Origin: Caryophanales bacterium UBA6865
GTDB taxonomy: Bacteria; Bacillota_I; Bacilli_A; RFN20; CAG-826
Length of the DNA stretch: 24,718 nucleotides
Assembly (NCBI GenBank): GCA_002449265.1
Contig: DKCV01000023.1
Location: forward strand, 1 to 24,718
Direction: 5' to 3'
Part shown: positions 1-8,221 of the stretch, one piece after another
Layout of the letters: each line of letters begins with the position of its first letter
How positions within the stretch are numbered: the first letter of the stretch is position 1
Position numbers and translations under genes: made by a program
Notes under the pieces: model-generated
What the model was told of the DNA's origin: nothing
What the model saw: the letters and a program-made list of their open reading frames with translations, nothing else
The model's database searches: none

Positions 1-21
1 CACATCAATTGAGAACTAACA
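1..21. repeat. Left copy of 21-bp terminal inverted repeat
   Basis: The first 21 bases are the exact reverse complement of the last 21 bases (24698-24718); beyond base 21 the ends diverge. The core TTGAGAACTAAC resembles the short conserved box often found in rRNA operon spacers and leaders of Bacilli. The likeliest reading is that both ends stop in the same chromosomal repeat, for example rRNA operon flanks. No transposase is present, so mobile-element ends are unlikely. Confidence 0.7.
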
Positions 22-51
22 CAGAAAATATTATAGAATCTTCGCTTTTTC

Positions 52-80
52 TTGCTTGTAAGAGATAGAATCATTAAACT
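52..80 (+). promoter_or_regulatory. Putative promoter of tRNA-His
   Basis: A TTGCTT -35 box (52-57) and a TAAACT -10 box (75-80) are separated by 17 bases. They lie 10 bases before the mature tRNA, so transcription would begin just ahead of it. Assigned by sequence match only. Confidence 0.5.
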
Positions 81-90
81 ATATCGCGCT

Positions 91-168
91 GGCGGAATTG
101 GTGAAGTGGTTTAACACAACCGGCTGTGAACCGGTCACGCACGGGTTCGAGTCCCGTATTCCGCCCCA
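91..168 (+). tRNA. tRNA-His (GTG)
   Basis: A full cloverleaf can be folded. The acceptor stem GCGGAAT pairs with ATTCCGC, and an extra 5' G at position -1 faces the discriminator C, the hallmark of histidine tRNA. The anticodon stem ACCGG/CCGGT closes a CTGTGAA loop with anticodon GTG. The T arm is ACGGG-TTCGAGT-CCCGT. CCA is encoded (166-168). Its own terminator follows at 184-213, so it looks like a single-gene transcript. Confidence 0.97.
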
Positions 169-183
169 TTTAGAGAATTCTAG

Positions 184-213
184 GTGATATGTAAGTATCA
201 CTTTTTTTGTTTT
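184..213 (+). terminator. Intrinsic terminator of tRNA-His
   Basis: GTGATA (184-189 region) pairs with TATCAC (196-201) around a six-base loop, followed directly by seven T and a further T-rich run. Confidence 0.85.
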
Positions 214-220
214 AAAGGCT

Positions 221-408
221 GAAAACTCCCGAAAGGATTCTCACCAGACTGCTTTGTGCACTAGGCACGGCTACTCTCTTGCGCAAAATCGGGAATCAGT
301 GCTCATCGAATCGACACGGTAATAAATAATCGCATTACTTGTTATACTGAGGAGAAAGGAAAAACGAGGAAAATGCCGATAAAAGTAGATTTTGTGCTCT
401 TACTTTCT
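221..408 (+). other. Structured noncoding stretch, possible small RNA or leader
   Basis: No credible ORF lies between the tRNA-His terminator and the terminator at 409. Bases 221-316 are clearly richer in G and C than their surroundings and can form competing helices. TCCCGA (227-232) pairs with TCGGGA (289-294). GATTCTC (236-242) pairs, with one G-U, with GGGAATC (291-297), overlapping the same 3' bases. GTGC (256-259) with GCAC (265-268) makes a small hairpin, while GCACT (258-262) can instead pair with AGTGC (298-302). I do not recognise any known riboswitch, 6S RNA, SRP RNA, tmRNA or RNase P signature. It may be a small RNA or an attenuating leader of the two-component genes. Confidence 0.4.
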
Positions 409-449
409 AAGAGAAGTTTTTAAAAAATCATTCACTTCTCTTTTTCATT
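409..449 (+). terminator. Intrinsic terminator ahead of the two-component genes
   Basis: AAGAGAAGT (409-417) pairs perfectly with ACTTCTCTT (434-442), followed by a T-rich tail. It ends the structured stretch upstream, about 70 bases before the response regulator start. It could end an independent small RNA or act as an attenuator for the genes that follow. Confidence 0.75.
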
Positions 450-519
450 TAATTCTAATTTGCTATCGTTTATTTAACCAAATTCTTATTGAATTGGCTT
501 TGGAATTGAGGTGGCCGTT

Positions 520-1248
520 ATGATATCAATCGCAGTTTTAGATGATGAAGAAATTGCATTAAAAGAGACAAGGGATTGCCTCAATCGTTATTTTAAGGAA
601 ATTCACGAAGACTGTTCCATCAGCGAGTTTCAGAATCCGCTTCTTTTCATGAGCCAATATTCCCCGAAATACGACATTGTGATTTTAGATATCCAAATGG
701 AGAAAGAAAACGGTATTGAAATCGCTCATCAAATTCGAAAAATTGATCCTTTCACGATACTTGTTTTCGTGACGAATATGGCGAATTTAGCGGTGAAAGG
801 CTATGAAGTAGACGCTTCTGATTTTATCGTGAAACCTCTTGAATATTTTTCTTTCAAATTGAAAATGAATCGCATTATGGAACGCGTGAAACAAAATAAA
901 GAAATCGGTTCCATTTTAATCAATACAAGCGATGGTAAAATCAAAACGAAACCTGGCGATATTATTTATGTTGAGGTTTATCAACATCATTTGATTTATC
1001 ACCTAATTGATGGCGACTATTCTTCCTATGGCTCATTGTCACAAGTCGAAGGGGAATTAGGCGAAGATTTTTCGCGTGCGGCGAATTGCTATTTAATTAA
1101 TCTTCGGTTTGTGAAAAAGATAGAAGGATTTACTTTATTTTTGGCTGGAAACAAGGAGACGAAACTCACGATTTCCCATGCGAAAAAGAAATCTTTCATT
1201 GATGATTTGAATCGTTATATCGGTCAGGGAAAAATGTATGTATTATGA
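520..1248 (+). CDS. LytTR-family response regulator (AgrA/ComE type)
   Basis: A two-component response regulator of 242 residues. Residues 1-120 form a receiver domain with the acidic pair D8-D9, phosphoacceptor D57 in VILDIQM, T85 and K105 in FIVKPL. Residues about 132-240 form a LytTR DNA-binding domain (GDIIYVEVYQHHLIYHL, then NCYLINLRFVKKI). LytTR regulators bind pairs of about 9-bp direct repeats one helical double-turn apart. I chose ATG 520 because TGAGG lies 7-8 bases ahead; a GTG at 511 is in frame but lacks a good site. The gene overlaps the sensor kinase by 11 bases, so the two are cotranscribed. Such regulators often control surface or secreted functions. A natural local target is the glycosidase downstream, but this is inference. 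Confidence 0.93.
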   Translation: MISIAVLDDEEIALKETRDCLNRYFKEIHEDCSISEFQNPLLFMSQYSPKYDIVILDIQMEKENGIEIAHQIRKIDPFTILVFVTNMANLAVKGYEVDASDFIVKPLEYFSFKLKMNRIMERVKQNKEIGSILINTSDGKIKTKPGDIIYVEVYQHHLIYHLIDGDYSSYGSLSQVEGELGEDFSRAANCYLINLRFVKKIEGFTLFLAGNKETKLTISHAKKKSFIDDLNRYIGQGKMYVL

Positions 1249-2575
1249 TTCGACGAGTGCTTTATTTTGGTATAAAGCCATTTTCATGTTTGAACTTTTC
1301 GTATCCGAATTTCTTTTCACGGTTAAGCTCAAAAAGAAAAATCGATATCCGCTTCGTCTTGCATTGACTGCCTTACTTTGCTTTGGCGTTGCTTTTGCTA
1401 TCCCAATTCTAGAATATAACGCTTTGTATTCTTCCCTTTTGTTTTTCTGTTTATATTTTCTTTCCACAGTATTGCTCAAAGTAGTTTGCTACGAAGAAAG
1501 CTGGACCAATATTTTCTTTTGTACGATTGCTGCTTATGCGGTGCAGCACATCGCTTTTGAAACCTATAATTTCATCATTATTGCTTCTAATTTAAATAAC
1601 GGGCTTCCTGTTGAAGCATATGGCGACAAAATGCAAGAAACTTACGATGCCTTAGTTAGTTTTATTCATTATGAAAGCTATTTATTCGTTTATTGGATTT
1701 GCTATTTGATTTTTGGTAGCAAGGTCAAAAAAGAAGAAAATCTTCGGCTCATCAGCGGCCATCTTTTGTTACTATCCATTGGGGTGATTTTTGTTGCGGT
1801 TATCGCCAATGCGGCGGCCACCTATTATAGTTATTCCCACCCCAATCAATTCTATTCCTCTTTAATATGCCTTCTTATTTTATTGAGCTGCATTTTCGTT
1901 TTGGTCGCGCAATTTAATTTATTGGAGAAAAAGAAAGCAGTGGAAGAGCTTAGCGCTATCCGTAACATGTGGTCAATCGAAGAGAAACAATACGCAGCTT
2001 TGAAAGAAAACATCGATTACATCAATATTAAATGCCATGACTTAAAGCACCAGATTCGTACTTTTGGAAATGAATGTTCGCTTGATGAAAAATCTGTTTC
2101 CTCTTTAATGCAAAAGATCTCAATTTACGATTCCTCTTTAAAAACGGGGAACGAGGCGCTCGACATCTTGCTCATGGAGAAGAGCCTTACTTGCTTCCAT
2201 AACAATATTCGTTTGACCACGATGGCGGATGGAAAAGCGATATCTTTCATGGAAGAAACGGAAATCTATTCTTTGCTAGGCAATGCTTTGGATAACGCGA
2301 TTGAAGCAGTGCAAAAAGTGAAAGAAAACGATAAGAAAGTGATTGGCCTCATCATTAAAAAGGCAGGATCATTTGTTTCTATCCATTTATATAATTACTC
2401 TCAAGAGAAACCGAATTTTAAAGATGGTTTTCCGCTTACTACGAAAGCGAACAAGCTCGATCACGGATATGGTCTAAAAAGCATTCGTTTAATTGCAGAA
2501 AAGTATCATGGCGTGGTTACGACTAGTTACGAAAATGAGACATTTAGCTTAGATATTTTGTTTCCTGTTCAGTAA
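1238..2575 (+). CDS. GHKL sensor histidine kinase (AgrC type)
   Basis: A 445-residue membrane sensor kinase, partner of the overlapping response regulator. Residues 1-230 hold about six hydrophobic segments, forming the sensor. A short helical linker follows, then the dimerisation and phosphoacceptor motif CHDLKHQIR with H267. The GHKL ATPase lobe has the N box LLGNALDNAIEA (N349, N353) and the glycine motif HGYGLKSI (409-416). This HDLKHQ plus polytopic sensor layout is that of AgrC/ComD-like kinases, which usually sense peptides. No agrB-like protease or propeptide gene is seen nearby, so the ligand is unknown and could be a peptide, a sugar or envelope stress. Start at ATG 1238 has CAGGGA just upstream. 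Confidence 0.92.
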   Translation: MYYDSTSALFWYKAIFMFELFVSEFLFTVKLKKKNRYPLRLALTALLCFGVAFAIPILEYNALYSSLLFFCLYFLSTVLLKVVCYEESWTNIFFCTIAAYAVQHIAFETYNFIIIASNLNNGLPVEAYGDKMQETYDALVSFIHYESYLFVYWICYLIFGSKVKKEENLRLISGHLLLLSIGVIFVAVIANAAATYYSYSHPNQFYSSLICLLILLSCIFVLVAQFNLLEKKKAVEELSAIRNMWSIEEKQYAALKENIDYINIKCHDLKHQIRTFGNECSLDEKSVSSLMQKISIYDSSLKTGNEALDILLMEKSLTCFHNNIRLTTMADGKAISFMEETEIYSLLGNALDNAIEAVQKVKENDKKVIGLIIKKAGSFVSIHLYNYSQEKPNFKDGFPLTTKANKLDHGYGLKSIRLIAEKYHGVVTTSYENETFSLDILFPVQ

Positions 2576-2596
2576 AGAATAAGCAATCAAGTAATA

Positions 2597-2626
2597 ACAA
2601 GTACGCTGAAAAAATGAACAGTTATG
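2597..2626 (+). promoter_or_regulatory. Possible LytTR direct-repeat operator
   Basis: ACAAGTACG (2597-2605) and ACAGTTATG (2618-2626) match at six of nine positions and start 21 bases apart, the spacing known for LytTR-family operators. They lie between the two-component genes and the first glycosidase. The match is weak and AT-rich DNA yields such pairs by chance. Confidence 0.25.
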
Positions 2627-2627
2627 T

Positions 2628-2657
2628 TGTAAGCGCTACCAAATGTAAGCGCATTCA
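2628..2657 (+). promoter_or_regulatory. Tandem LacI/CcpA-type operators (cre-like)
   Basis: Two TGTAAGCGC sites lie 16 bases apart: TGTAAGCGCTACCA (2628-2641) and TGTAAGCGCATTCA (2644-2657). Each differs from the CcpA cre consensus TGWAANCGNTNWCA at one position. They lie 60-89 bases ahead of the glycosidase start. A tandem pair suggests cooperative binding by a LacI-family repressor or CcpA. The same core recurs at 5872 and 16986. Confidence 0.65.
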
Positions 2658-2716
2658 GCATAATGGCCTCAGTTCCGAAATCATTCGGATCATTGCCGAA
2701 CATAAGGAGGTTTTAT

Positions 2717-5686
2717 ATGGCAAAGAAAAAAATGAGTAACAAGAAACTGATGCTTATTTTATTCCCTATCATGGCTGCTACGACAGGCGCTTTGGCTTTT
2801 GGCGACTACGAAGCCATTGCTTGGAATACGATCATTTCTCGTTATTTCAATCAAGACACCTATACGATTAAAAAGGTCGCTGATGATGAAGTATCGTCGG
2901 AATACTTCAAAAACGACTTCAAAACCGAAGAGGAACTTAATGCGCATAATGCGCAAGTGTCGCAAAAAATCGAAGAAGAAGGCATGGTGCTTTTGAAAAA
3001 TGAAGGCAATGCCCTTCCTTTGAAGAAAGGCGCAAAGCTTTCTTGCTTCTCTGTTTCTAGCGTAGATATGGTATATGGAGGAACTGGCTCTGGGTCAATC
3101 GATACTTCGACCGCCCCAACCTTAAAGGATGCATTAACCAAATCTGGTTTTGAAGTGAATCCAACGCTTTGGGACTTCTATAAAGGCAAAAACGCGGAAG
3201 GCTACAAACGTAGTTCCCCGAACTGGCGTGGTGGCCAATTTTCCATCAAAGAAGTTCCTTGGAATGACGTTAATGCGGCGGCTGGCACGAGTTTTGAGAA
3301 TTATCAAGACGCAGCCGTTGTCGTTATTGCTAGATCAGGTGGAGAAGGGAGCGATTTAACCGCCCAAAACTTTGGTGAAACAAAAGGCGTTGATGGCAAT
3401 GTCGGCTCTTATCTAGAACTCAGCAAAGAAGAAAAGGACATGCTTGATGCGGTCAACGCGAAATTCGAGAAAGTCATCGTCTTAGTAAACGCCAATAACG
3501 CACTTGAATTAGGGTGGCTTAATTCCTATTCCCATATTAAGGCTGCTTTGTGGGTTGGTGGCGTTGGTCAAACGGGCATGTATGCGATTGGCGAAGCTTT
3601 AGCCGGCAACATTAATCCAAGCGGAAGACTTGTCGATACTTACGCTTATGATGCTAATAGTGCTCCAGCTGCCGTTAATGCCGGCGCCAACTTCTGGATT
3701 CAAAATAAGCCAACTAGCGCCGCTTATGTTGATCAAGCCGACCAATACGCGATGTATGCTGAAGGGATTTATGTTGGTTACCGCTATTACGAAACTCGCT
3801 ATGAAGACAAAGTTTTAGCTCGCAACAATGTCGGAGATTATGACTATGCTTCTACCGTCTTATACCCATTTGGGCACGGCTTAAGCTATACCAACTTTGA
3901 ATATTCTGATTTCAAAGTGACTCGTGATGGAAGTAAAGGTTTCAACGTCACGCTTAACGTCAAGAATACGGGCGATGTCGCCGGGAAACATGCGGTGGGA
4001 ATCTATGGACAATCCCCGTATACGGATTACGATATTCAAAACAACATCGAAAAATCTTCCATTGAGCTTATTGGTTTCACGAAGACCTCTCTTCTTGAGC
4101 CAGGCAAGAGCGAGACGGTTACGGTGAATGTCGATAAAGAGTTATTTGCTTCCTATGATTATACGGGCGCCAAAACCTATGTTTTAGATAAAGGCGATTA
4201 CTATATTAGCGTTGGCGAAAACGCTCATGAGGCACTTAATAATATCCTTGCTTCAAAAGGCAAAGGTGTTGCTGATGGCTTAACCAAAGAAGGAAATTCC
4301 TCTTTGACCTATAAGTGGACAAATGATACTTTGGATACGAAAACCTACTCCAAAGACGCAAAAACTGGCGTAGAAGTCACCAACCAATTCCAAGATGCCG
4401 ACATCAAGCATTACGATGATGGCAAAGACTTCAAATATCTTTCTCGCAATGATTGGAATGGCACCTACCCAAAGGTCTTCGCCGATATGACGGACGAAAA
4501 AGGCGAGAAATATAAGACATTCTCCCAAAAAGTCATTGACGATTTAGCGCCGCACTATAACGAAGACAAAGAGCACTTCGAGATGCCGAAAACCGCTACG
4601 AAGACCAAAGATGGCTTAAACTTAGCGACTTTGATTGGGGAAGACTACGATTCGGACGCTTGGAATGATTTCCTTGATAACCTTTCTGCGGAAAGCATGC
4701 TCAAGACTGTGAGAATGGGTGGATATGGTAACCCTGCCAATCCTGATCTTAATGTTCCTGCAACAACCGCAAAAGATGGCCCTGCCGGAATCTCGGCAAC
4801 CTTAATTGGTGGCTCAAAAGGCATGGCCTATCCTACGGAAGTCGTAATCGCTTCTACTTGGAATGAAAATCTGGCTAAGGAACTAGGCGTTGCGGTGGGT
4901 AACGATGCAATGTTTGCAAATGTGCAAGCTTGGTACGCTCCAGCGATGAACATCCATCGCACTGCTTATGCGGGAAGAAACTTCGAATATTATTCCGAAG
5001 ACGGACTTCTTAGCGGAAAAATCGGCGCTGCAACGGTCAAAGGCGCTGAAAGCAAAGGGCTTATTTGCTACGTCAAGCACTTTGCCCTTAACGATGGAGA
5101 AGGCGTCATTGATGCGACGAATAACATAAAAGGATCCAAGGATGGCTTGGTTACATTCGCTAACGAACAAGCAATTCGTGAAATTTACCTTAAACCATTC
5201 AAATACGCAGTTGAAGAAGGCGGATGCGCCGGCATCATGAACGCTTTCAACCGCATTGGAACGACTTGGTGCGGGCATCACGTTAACCTTCAACAGAACG
5301 TTTTGAGAGGTGAATGGGGCTTCAAAGGCTGTATCATCACGGATAACGCTGGCTTACCTGCCTATATGTCAATCAAAGAAGGTTTACAAGCTGGCACCGA
5401 TTTATGGATGAACAACAATGAAAGTCGCTACCTTATCGAAGGTTACGATTCTGATCCACAAATCATGACCTATCTCCGCAATAGCGCTCACCATGTTCTT
5501 TATTCCATTGCCAATAGCGTCGCAATGAATGGCTTATCTAAGAATACCATCATTGTGCCAGTGATTCCGGCTTGGGGATATTGGGTCATCGCACTGAACG
5601 TTGTGGTGGTCTTGCTTGACGCAGCGGGCATTGTTTGGGTCATTCTCCGCGGCAAAAAAATGAAAAAAGAAAGCGAAAATAACTGA
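2717..5686 (+). CDS. Membrane-anchored GH3 glycosidase, permuted domains
   Basis: A 989-residue family 3 glycoside hydrolase, probably a beta-glucosidase or related exo-beta-glycosidase acting outside the cell. Domain order is inverted compared with most members. A hydrophobic anchor (about 11-29) precedes the alpha/beta sandwich (about 80-390, EEGMVLLKNEGNALPL), a fibronectin III-like domain (393-525), then the catalytic barrel (about 630-930). A second hydrophobic segment (about 953-976) and a basic tail end the protein. The nucleophile is D876 in GCIITDNAG; usual enzymes have SDW, so the following residue is N here. R754 in GRNFEYYSEDG and K787-H788 fit substrate-binding motifs. E210 in SGGEGSD is at the usual acid/base position. 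Start 2717 follows AAGGAGG; an in-frame ATG at 2663 lacks such a site. Tandem operators and a two-component pair lie just upstream, and a terminator follows. Substrate cannot be read from sequence. Confidence 0.92.
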   Translation: MAKKKMSNKKLMLILFPIMAATTGALAFGDYEAIAWNTIISRYFNQDTYTIKKVADDEVSSEYFKNDFKTEEELNAHNAQVSQKIEEEGMVLLKNEGNALPLKKGAKLSCFSVSSVDMVYGGTGSGSIDTSTAPTLKDALTKSGFEVNPTLWDFYKGKNAEGYKRSSPNWRGGQFSIKEVPWNDVNAAAGTSFENYQDAAVVVIARSGGEGSDLTAQNFGETKGVDGNVGSYLELSKEEKDMLDAVNAKFEKVIVLVNANNALELGWLNSYSHIKAALWVGGVGQTGMYAIGEALAGNINPSGRLVDTYAYDANSAPAAVNAGANFWIQNKPTSAAYVDQADQYAMYAEGIYVGYRYYETRYEDKVLARNNVGDYDYASTVLYPFGHGLSYTNFEYSDFKVTRDGSKGFNVTLNVKNTGDVAGKHAVGIYGQSPYTDYDIQNNIEKSSIELIGFTKTSLLEPGKSETVTVNVDKELFASYDYTGAKTYVLDKGDYYISVGENAHEALNNILASKGKGVADGLTKEGNSSLTYKWTNDTLDTKTYSKDAKTGVEVTNQFQDADIKHYDDGKDFKYLSRNDWNGTYPKVFADMTDEKGEKYKTFSQKVIDDLAPHYNEDKEHFEMPKTATKTKDGLNLATLIGEDYDSDAWNDFLDNLSAESMLKTVRMGGYGNPANPDLNVPATTAKDGPAGISATLIGGSKGMAYPTEVVIASTWNENLAKELGVAVGNDAMFANVQAWYAPAMNIHRTAYAGRNFEYYSEDGLLSGKIGAATVKGAESKGLICYVKHFALNDGEGVIDATNNIKGSKDGLVTFANEQAIREIYLKPFKYAVEEGGCAGIMNAFNRIGTTWCGHHVNLQQNVLRGEWGFKGCIITDNAGLPAYMSIKEGLQAGTDLWMNNNESRYLIEGYDSDPQIMTYLRNSAHHVLYSIANSVAMNGLSKNTIIVPVIPAWGYWVIALNVVVVLLDAAGIVWVILRGKKMKKESENN

Positions 5687-5709
5687 TTCTTCTTTCTTCT
5701 AAAATCTCA

Positions 5710-5747
5710 GGAAACGTCATCTAAAAATTGGATGGCGTTTTCTTTTT
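5710..5747 (+). terminator. Intrinsic terminator after first GH3
   Basis: GGAAACGTCATC (5710-5721) pairs with GATGGCGTTTTC (5731-5742), with a few G-U pairs, followed by TTTTT. It separates the glycosidase from the pfl unit. Confidence 0.85.
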
Positions 5748-5871
5748 AATGAGAAAGGTCAATAGGAGTGACTCATTTTTTCTTACGAATTCTAATTCGG
5801 CCCAATAACTAAATTTATCAATTATTTTTTTCAGATAAGTCTCTTTACTATCCGCTTATAAATTAAGTCTT

Positions 5872-5885
5872 TGTAAGCGCTTTTA
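5872..5885 (+). promoter_or_regulatory. LacI/CcpA-type operator upstream of pflB
   Basis: TGTAAGCGCTTTTA matches the cre consensus except for one base. It sits about 32 bases upstream of the likely -35 box at 5917, near position -75. In CcpA systems, sites placed that far upstream can activate fermentation genes (ackA and pta in Bacillus are the known examples), whereas sites over the promoter repress. The direction here is inference. Confidence 0.6.
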
Positions 5886-5916
5886 TGGTTTTTGATGAAA
5901 ATCTTAAGCGTTTTAA

Positions 5917-5946
5917 AAGACAATTCAAAATTTCACTCTATATAAT
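5917..5946 (+). promoter_or_regulatory. Putative pflBA promoter
   Basis: A perfect TATAAT -10 box (5941-5946) lies 18 bases after AAGACA (5917-5922), four of six matches to TTGACA. The strong ribosome site AGGAGG (5965-5970) and ATG 5978 follow. Confidence 0.6.
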
Positions 5947-5977
5947 GTATGGGCAAAAACGTTTAGGAGGAAAAAAC

Positions 5978-8221
5978 ATGAGTCGAGAGGACTACTACGA
6001 CACGTTTAAAGGCGAAAAATGGAAAGAGGACATTGATGTCCGTGATTTTATCATCAATAATTTCACCCCTTATAGCGGAGATGAAAGCTTTTTGGAAGGA
6101 CCAACGAGCAACACGACCGCTCTTTGGGATGAACTACAAGCGCTTCAAAAAGAAGAACACCAAAAAGGTGGCGTTCTTGATATGGAAAGCGATGTGGTTA
6201 GCTCATTAACAAGCTATGGCCCTGGCTATCTAGACAAAGATAAGGAAATCATCGTTGGCTTACAAACGGATAAACCGCTTAAGCGCGCGTTCATGCCATA
6301 TGGCGGTATCAAAATGGCGGAAGAGGCTTTGACCACTTATAACTATCCAGTGAACCCTGAGCTTCATAAGATTTTCACCACTTATCACAAAACGCATAAC
6401 GATGGTGTCTTTGATGCCTATACCCCAGAAATCTTACACTGCCGTCATAACAAGATTATTACCGGACTTCCAGATACTTATGGTAGGGGAAGAATCGTCG
6501 GCGATTACCGTAGAATCGCTCTTTATGGTATTGATTACCTTATTGAGAAAAAGAAAGAAGACTTCACTTTAACCGATGATGGCGAAATGAGTGAAGAAAT
6601 CGTGAGGGAACGTGAAGAAATCTCCATGCAAATCAAGGCCCTCAAAGATATGAAGACGATGGCCGCTAGCTATGGATACGATATCTCTATGCCAGCTAAG
6701 AATGCCAAAGAAGCCTTCCAATGGCTCTATTTCGGATATCTTGCTGCCATCAAGACACAAAACGGTGCCGCTATGTCAGTTGGCCGTATCTCTACCTTCC
6801 TTGATATCTACATTGAGCGTGATATGAAGAAAGGCTTGTTGACTGAAAAAGAAGCGCAAGAGCTTGTTGATCAAATCGTTCTCAAGTTCCGTATGGTTAA
6901 ATTTGCCCGTATTCCAAGCTATAACGCTTTGTTCTCTGGTGACCCAGTCTGGGCAACACTAGAAGTTGGCGGTATGGCGCTTGATGGAAGAAGCATGGTC
7001 ACGAAGAATGACTTCCGTTTCCTCCACACCCTTGAAAATATGGGTCCTGCCCCAGAGCCAAATCTCACGGTTCTTTATAGCAGCCATCTCCCAGAGGGAT
7101 TCAAGAAATACGCTGCTCATATTTCGATTCAAACTTCGTCCATCCAATATGAAAACGACGATGTCATGCGTGGCGTTTGGAAAGACGATTATTCCATTTG
7201 CTGCTGCGTTAGCGCGACAGAAACCGGCAAAGAATATCAATTCTTCGGTGCACGTGCGAACTTAGCGAAGTGCTTACTTTACGCGATTAACGGCGGTATT
7301 GACGAGAAGACTGGCGAACAAGTTGGTCCTTCTTATCGTCCATGCACTGGCGAATATCTTGATTACGATGATGTTCTTGCTAAATACAAGGATATGATGA
7401 AGTGGCTTGCCAAAGTCTATGTTGAAGCCCTTAACATCATTCACTTCATGCACGATAAATATTATTATGAAGCTGCTGAAATGGCCCTTATCGATAGCCA
7501 TCCAGAACGTAGCTTTGCAACCGGTATCGCTGGCTTCAGCCACGTTGTTGATAGCTTAAGCGCCATCAAATACGCGAAAGTGAAACCAATCCGTAATGAA
7601 AAAGGTATCGCCGTTGACTTCCAAATCGAAGGAGACTTCCCTCGTTATGGCAACGATGATGACCGTGCCGATTCGATCGCCGTTCATTTGCTTAAGACTT
7701 TCATGAGCTATATTGCTTCTAGAAAGACTTATCGTAACTCCAAACCAACGACTTCCATCCTTACGATTACTTCTAATGTCGTATACGGGAAAGCCACTGG
7801 TACTCTTCCTGATGGAAGAAAAGCAGGCGAACCACTTTCTCCAGGCGCTAACCCAAGTTATGGAGCAGAAAAGAACGGATTGCTCGCTTCTTTGAACTCC
7901 CTTACGAAGCTTCCTTATGAATATGCCCTTGACGGTATTTCCAATACGCAAACCATTAACAATAACTGCTTAGGCCATACTGCCAAAGAGAGAGTCGACA
8001 ATCTCGTTCGTGTTCTTGATGGCTATTTCGATGGTGGAGCACATCACCTTAACGTGAATGTCTTCGGCAAAGAAAAACTCATCGACTGCATGAATCATCC
8101 AGAAAAACCGGAATATGCGAACTTCACAATCCGTGTCTCTGGCTACGCGGTGAAATTCATTAATCTCACCAAGGAACAACAACTTGATGTCATCGCAAGA
8201 ACTTGCCACGACCACCTCTAA
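5978..8221 (+). CDS. pflB: Formate C-acetyltransferase (pyruvate formate-lyase)
   Basis: Converts pyruvate and CoA to acetyl-CoA and formate in anaerobic fermentation, in the cytoplasm, using a glycyl radical. The 747-residue length is normal for the family. The adjacent cysteines C409-C410 (in SICCCVSATE, where an extra C408 precedes the usual CCV) form the catalytic pair. The radical glycine is G722 in the C-terminal RVSGYAVKF. AGGAGG precedes ATG 5978; an in-frame start at 5885 would add a non-homologous extension and overlap the operator. The activase gene overlaps its 3' end by 35 bases. The upstream operator and promoter suggest sugar-linked control. Oxygen sensitivity of the enzyme supports an anaerobic lifestyle. 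Confidence 0.97.
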   Translation: MSREDYYDTFKGEKWKEDIDVRDFIINNFTPYSGDESFLEGPTSNTTALWDELQALQKEEHQKGGVLDMESDVVSSLTSYGPGYLDKDKEIIVGLQTDKPLKRAFMPYGGIKMAEEALTTYNYPVNPELHKIFTTYHKTHNDGVFDAYTPEILHCRHNKIITGLPDTYGRGRIVGDYRRIALYGIDYLIEKKKEDFTLTDDGEMSEEIVREREEISMQIKALKDMKTMAASYGYDISMPAKNAKEAFQWLYFGYLAAIKTQNGAAMSVGRISTFLDIYIERDMKKGLLTEKEAQELVDQIVLKFRMVKFARIPSYNALFSGDPVWATLEVGGMALDGRSMVTKNDFRFLHTLENMGPAPEPNLTVLYSSHLPEGFKKYAAHISIQTSSIQYENDDVMRGVWKDDYSICCCVSATETGKEYQFFGARANLAKCLLYAINGGIDEKTGEQVGPSYRPCTGEYLDYDDVLAKYKDMMKWLAKVYVEALNIIHFMHDKYYYEAAEMALIDSHPERSFATGIAGFSHVVDSLSAIKYAKVKPIRNEKGIAVDFQIEGDFPRYGNDDDRADSIAVHLLKTFMSYIASRKTYRNSKPTTSILTITSNVVYGKATGTLPDGRKAGEPLSPGANPSYGAEKNGLLASLNSLTKLPYEYALDGISNTQTINNNCLGHTAKERVDNLVRVLDGYFDGGAHHLNVNVFGKEKLIDCMNHPEKPEYANFTIRVSGYAVKFINLTKEQQLDVIARTCHDHL

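Noticed and set aside
221..316. Known riboswitch or T-box in the structured stretch
   Set aside because: I compared it by eye with cobalamin, SAM, TPP, FMN, THF, purine, lysine, glycine and c-di-GMP motifs and the T-box GGUGG box on both strands; none fits.
4883..5293. Long minus-strand ORFs inside the glycosidase and pfl genes
   Set aside because: They are antisense shadows of strongly conserved plus-strand coding regions with no ribosome sites or recognisable domains.
5885..5977. N-terminal extension of pflB from an ATG at 5885
   Set aside because: No ribosome site, overlaps the operator and promoter, and the family starts near the MSRED of ATG 5978, which has AGGAGG.
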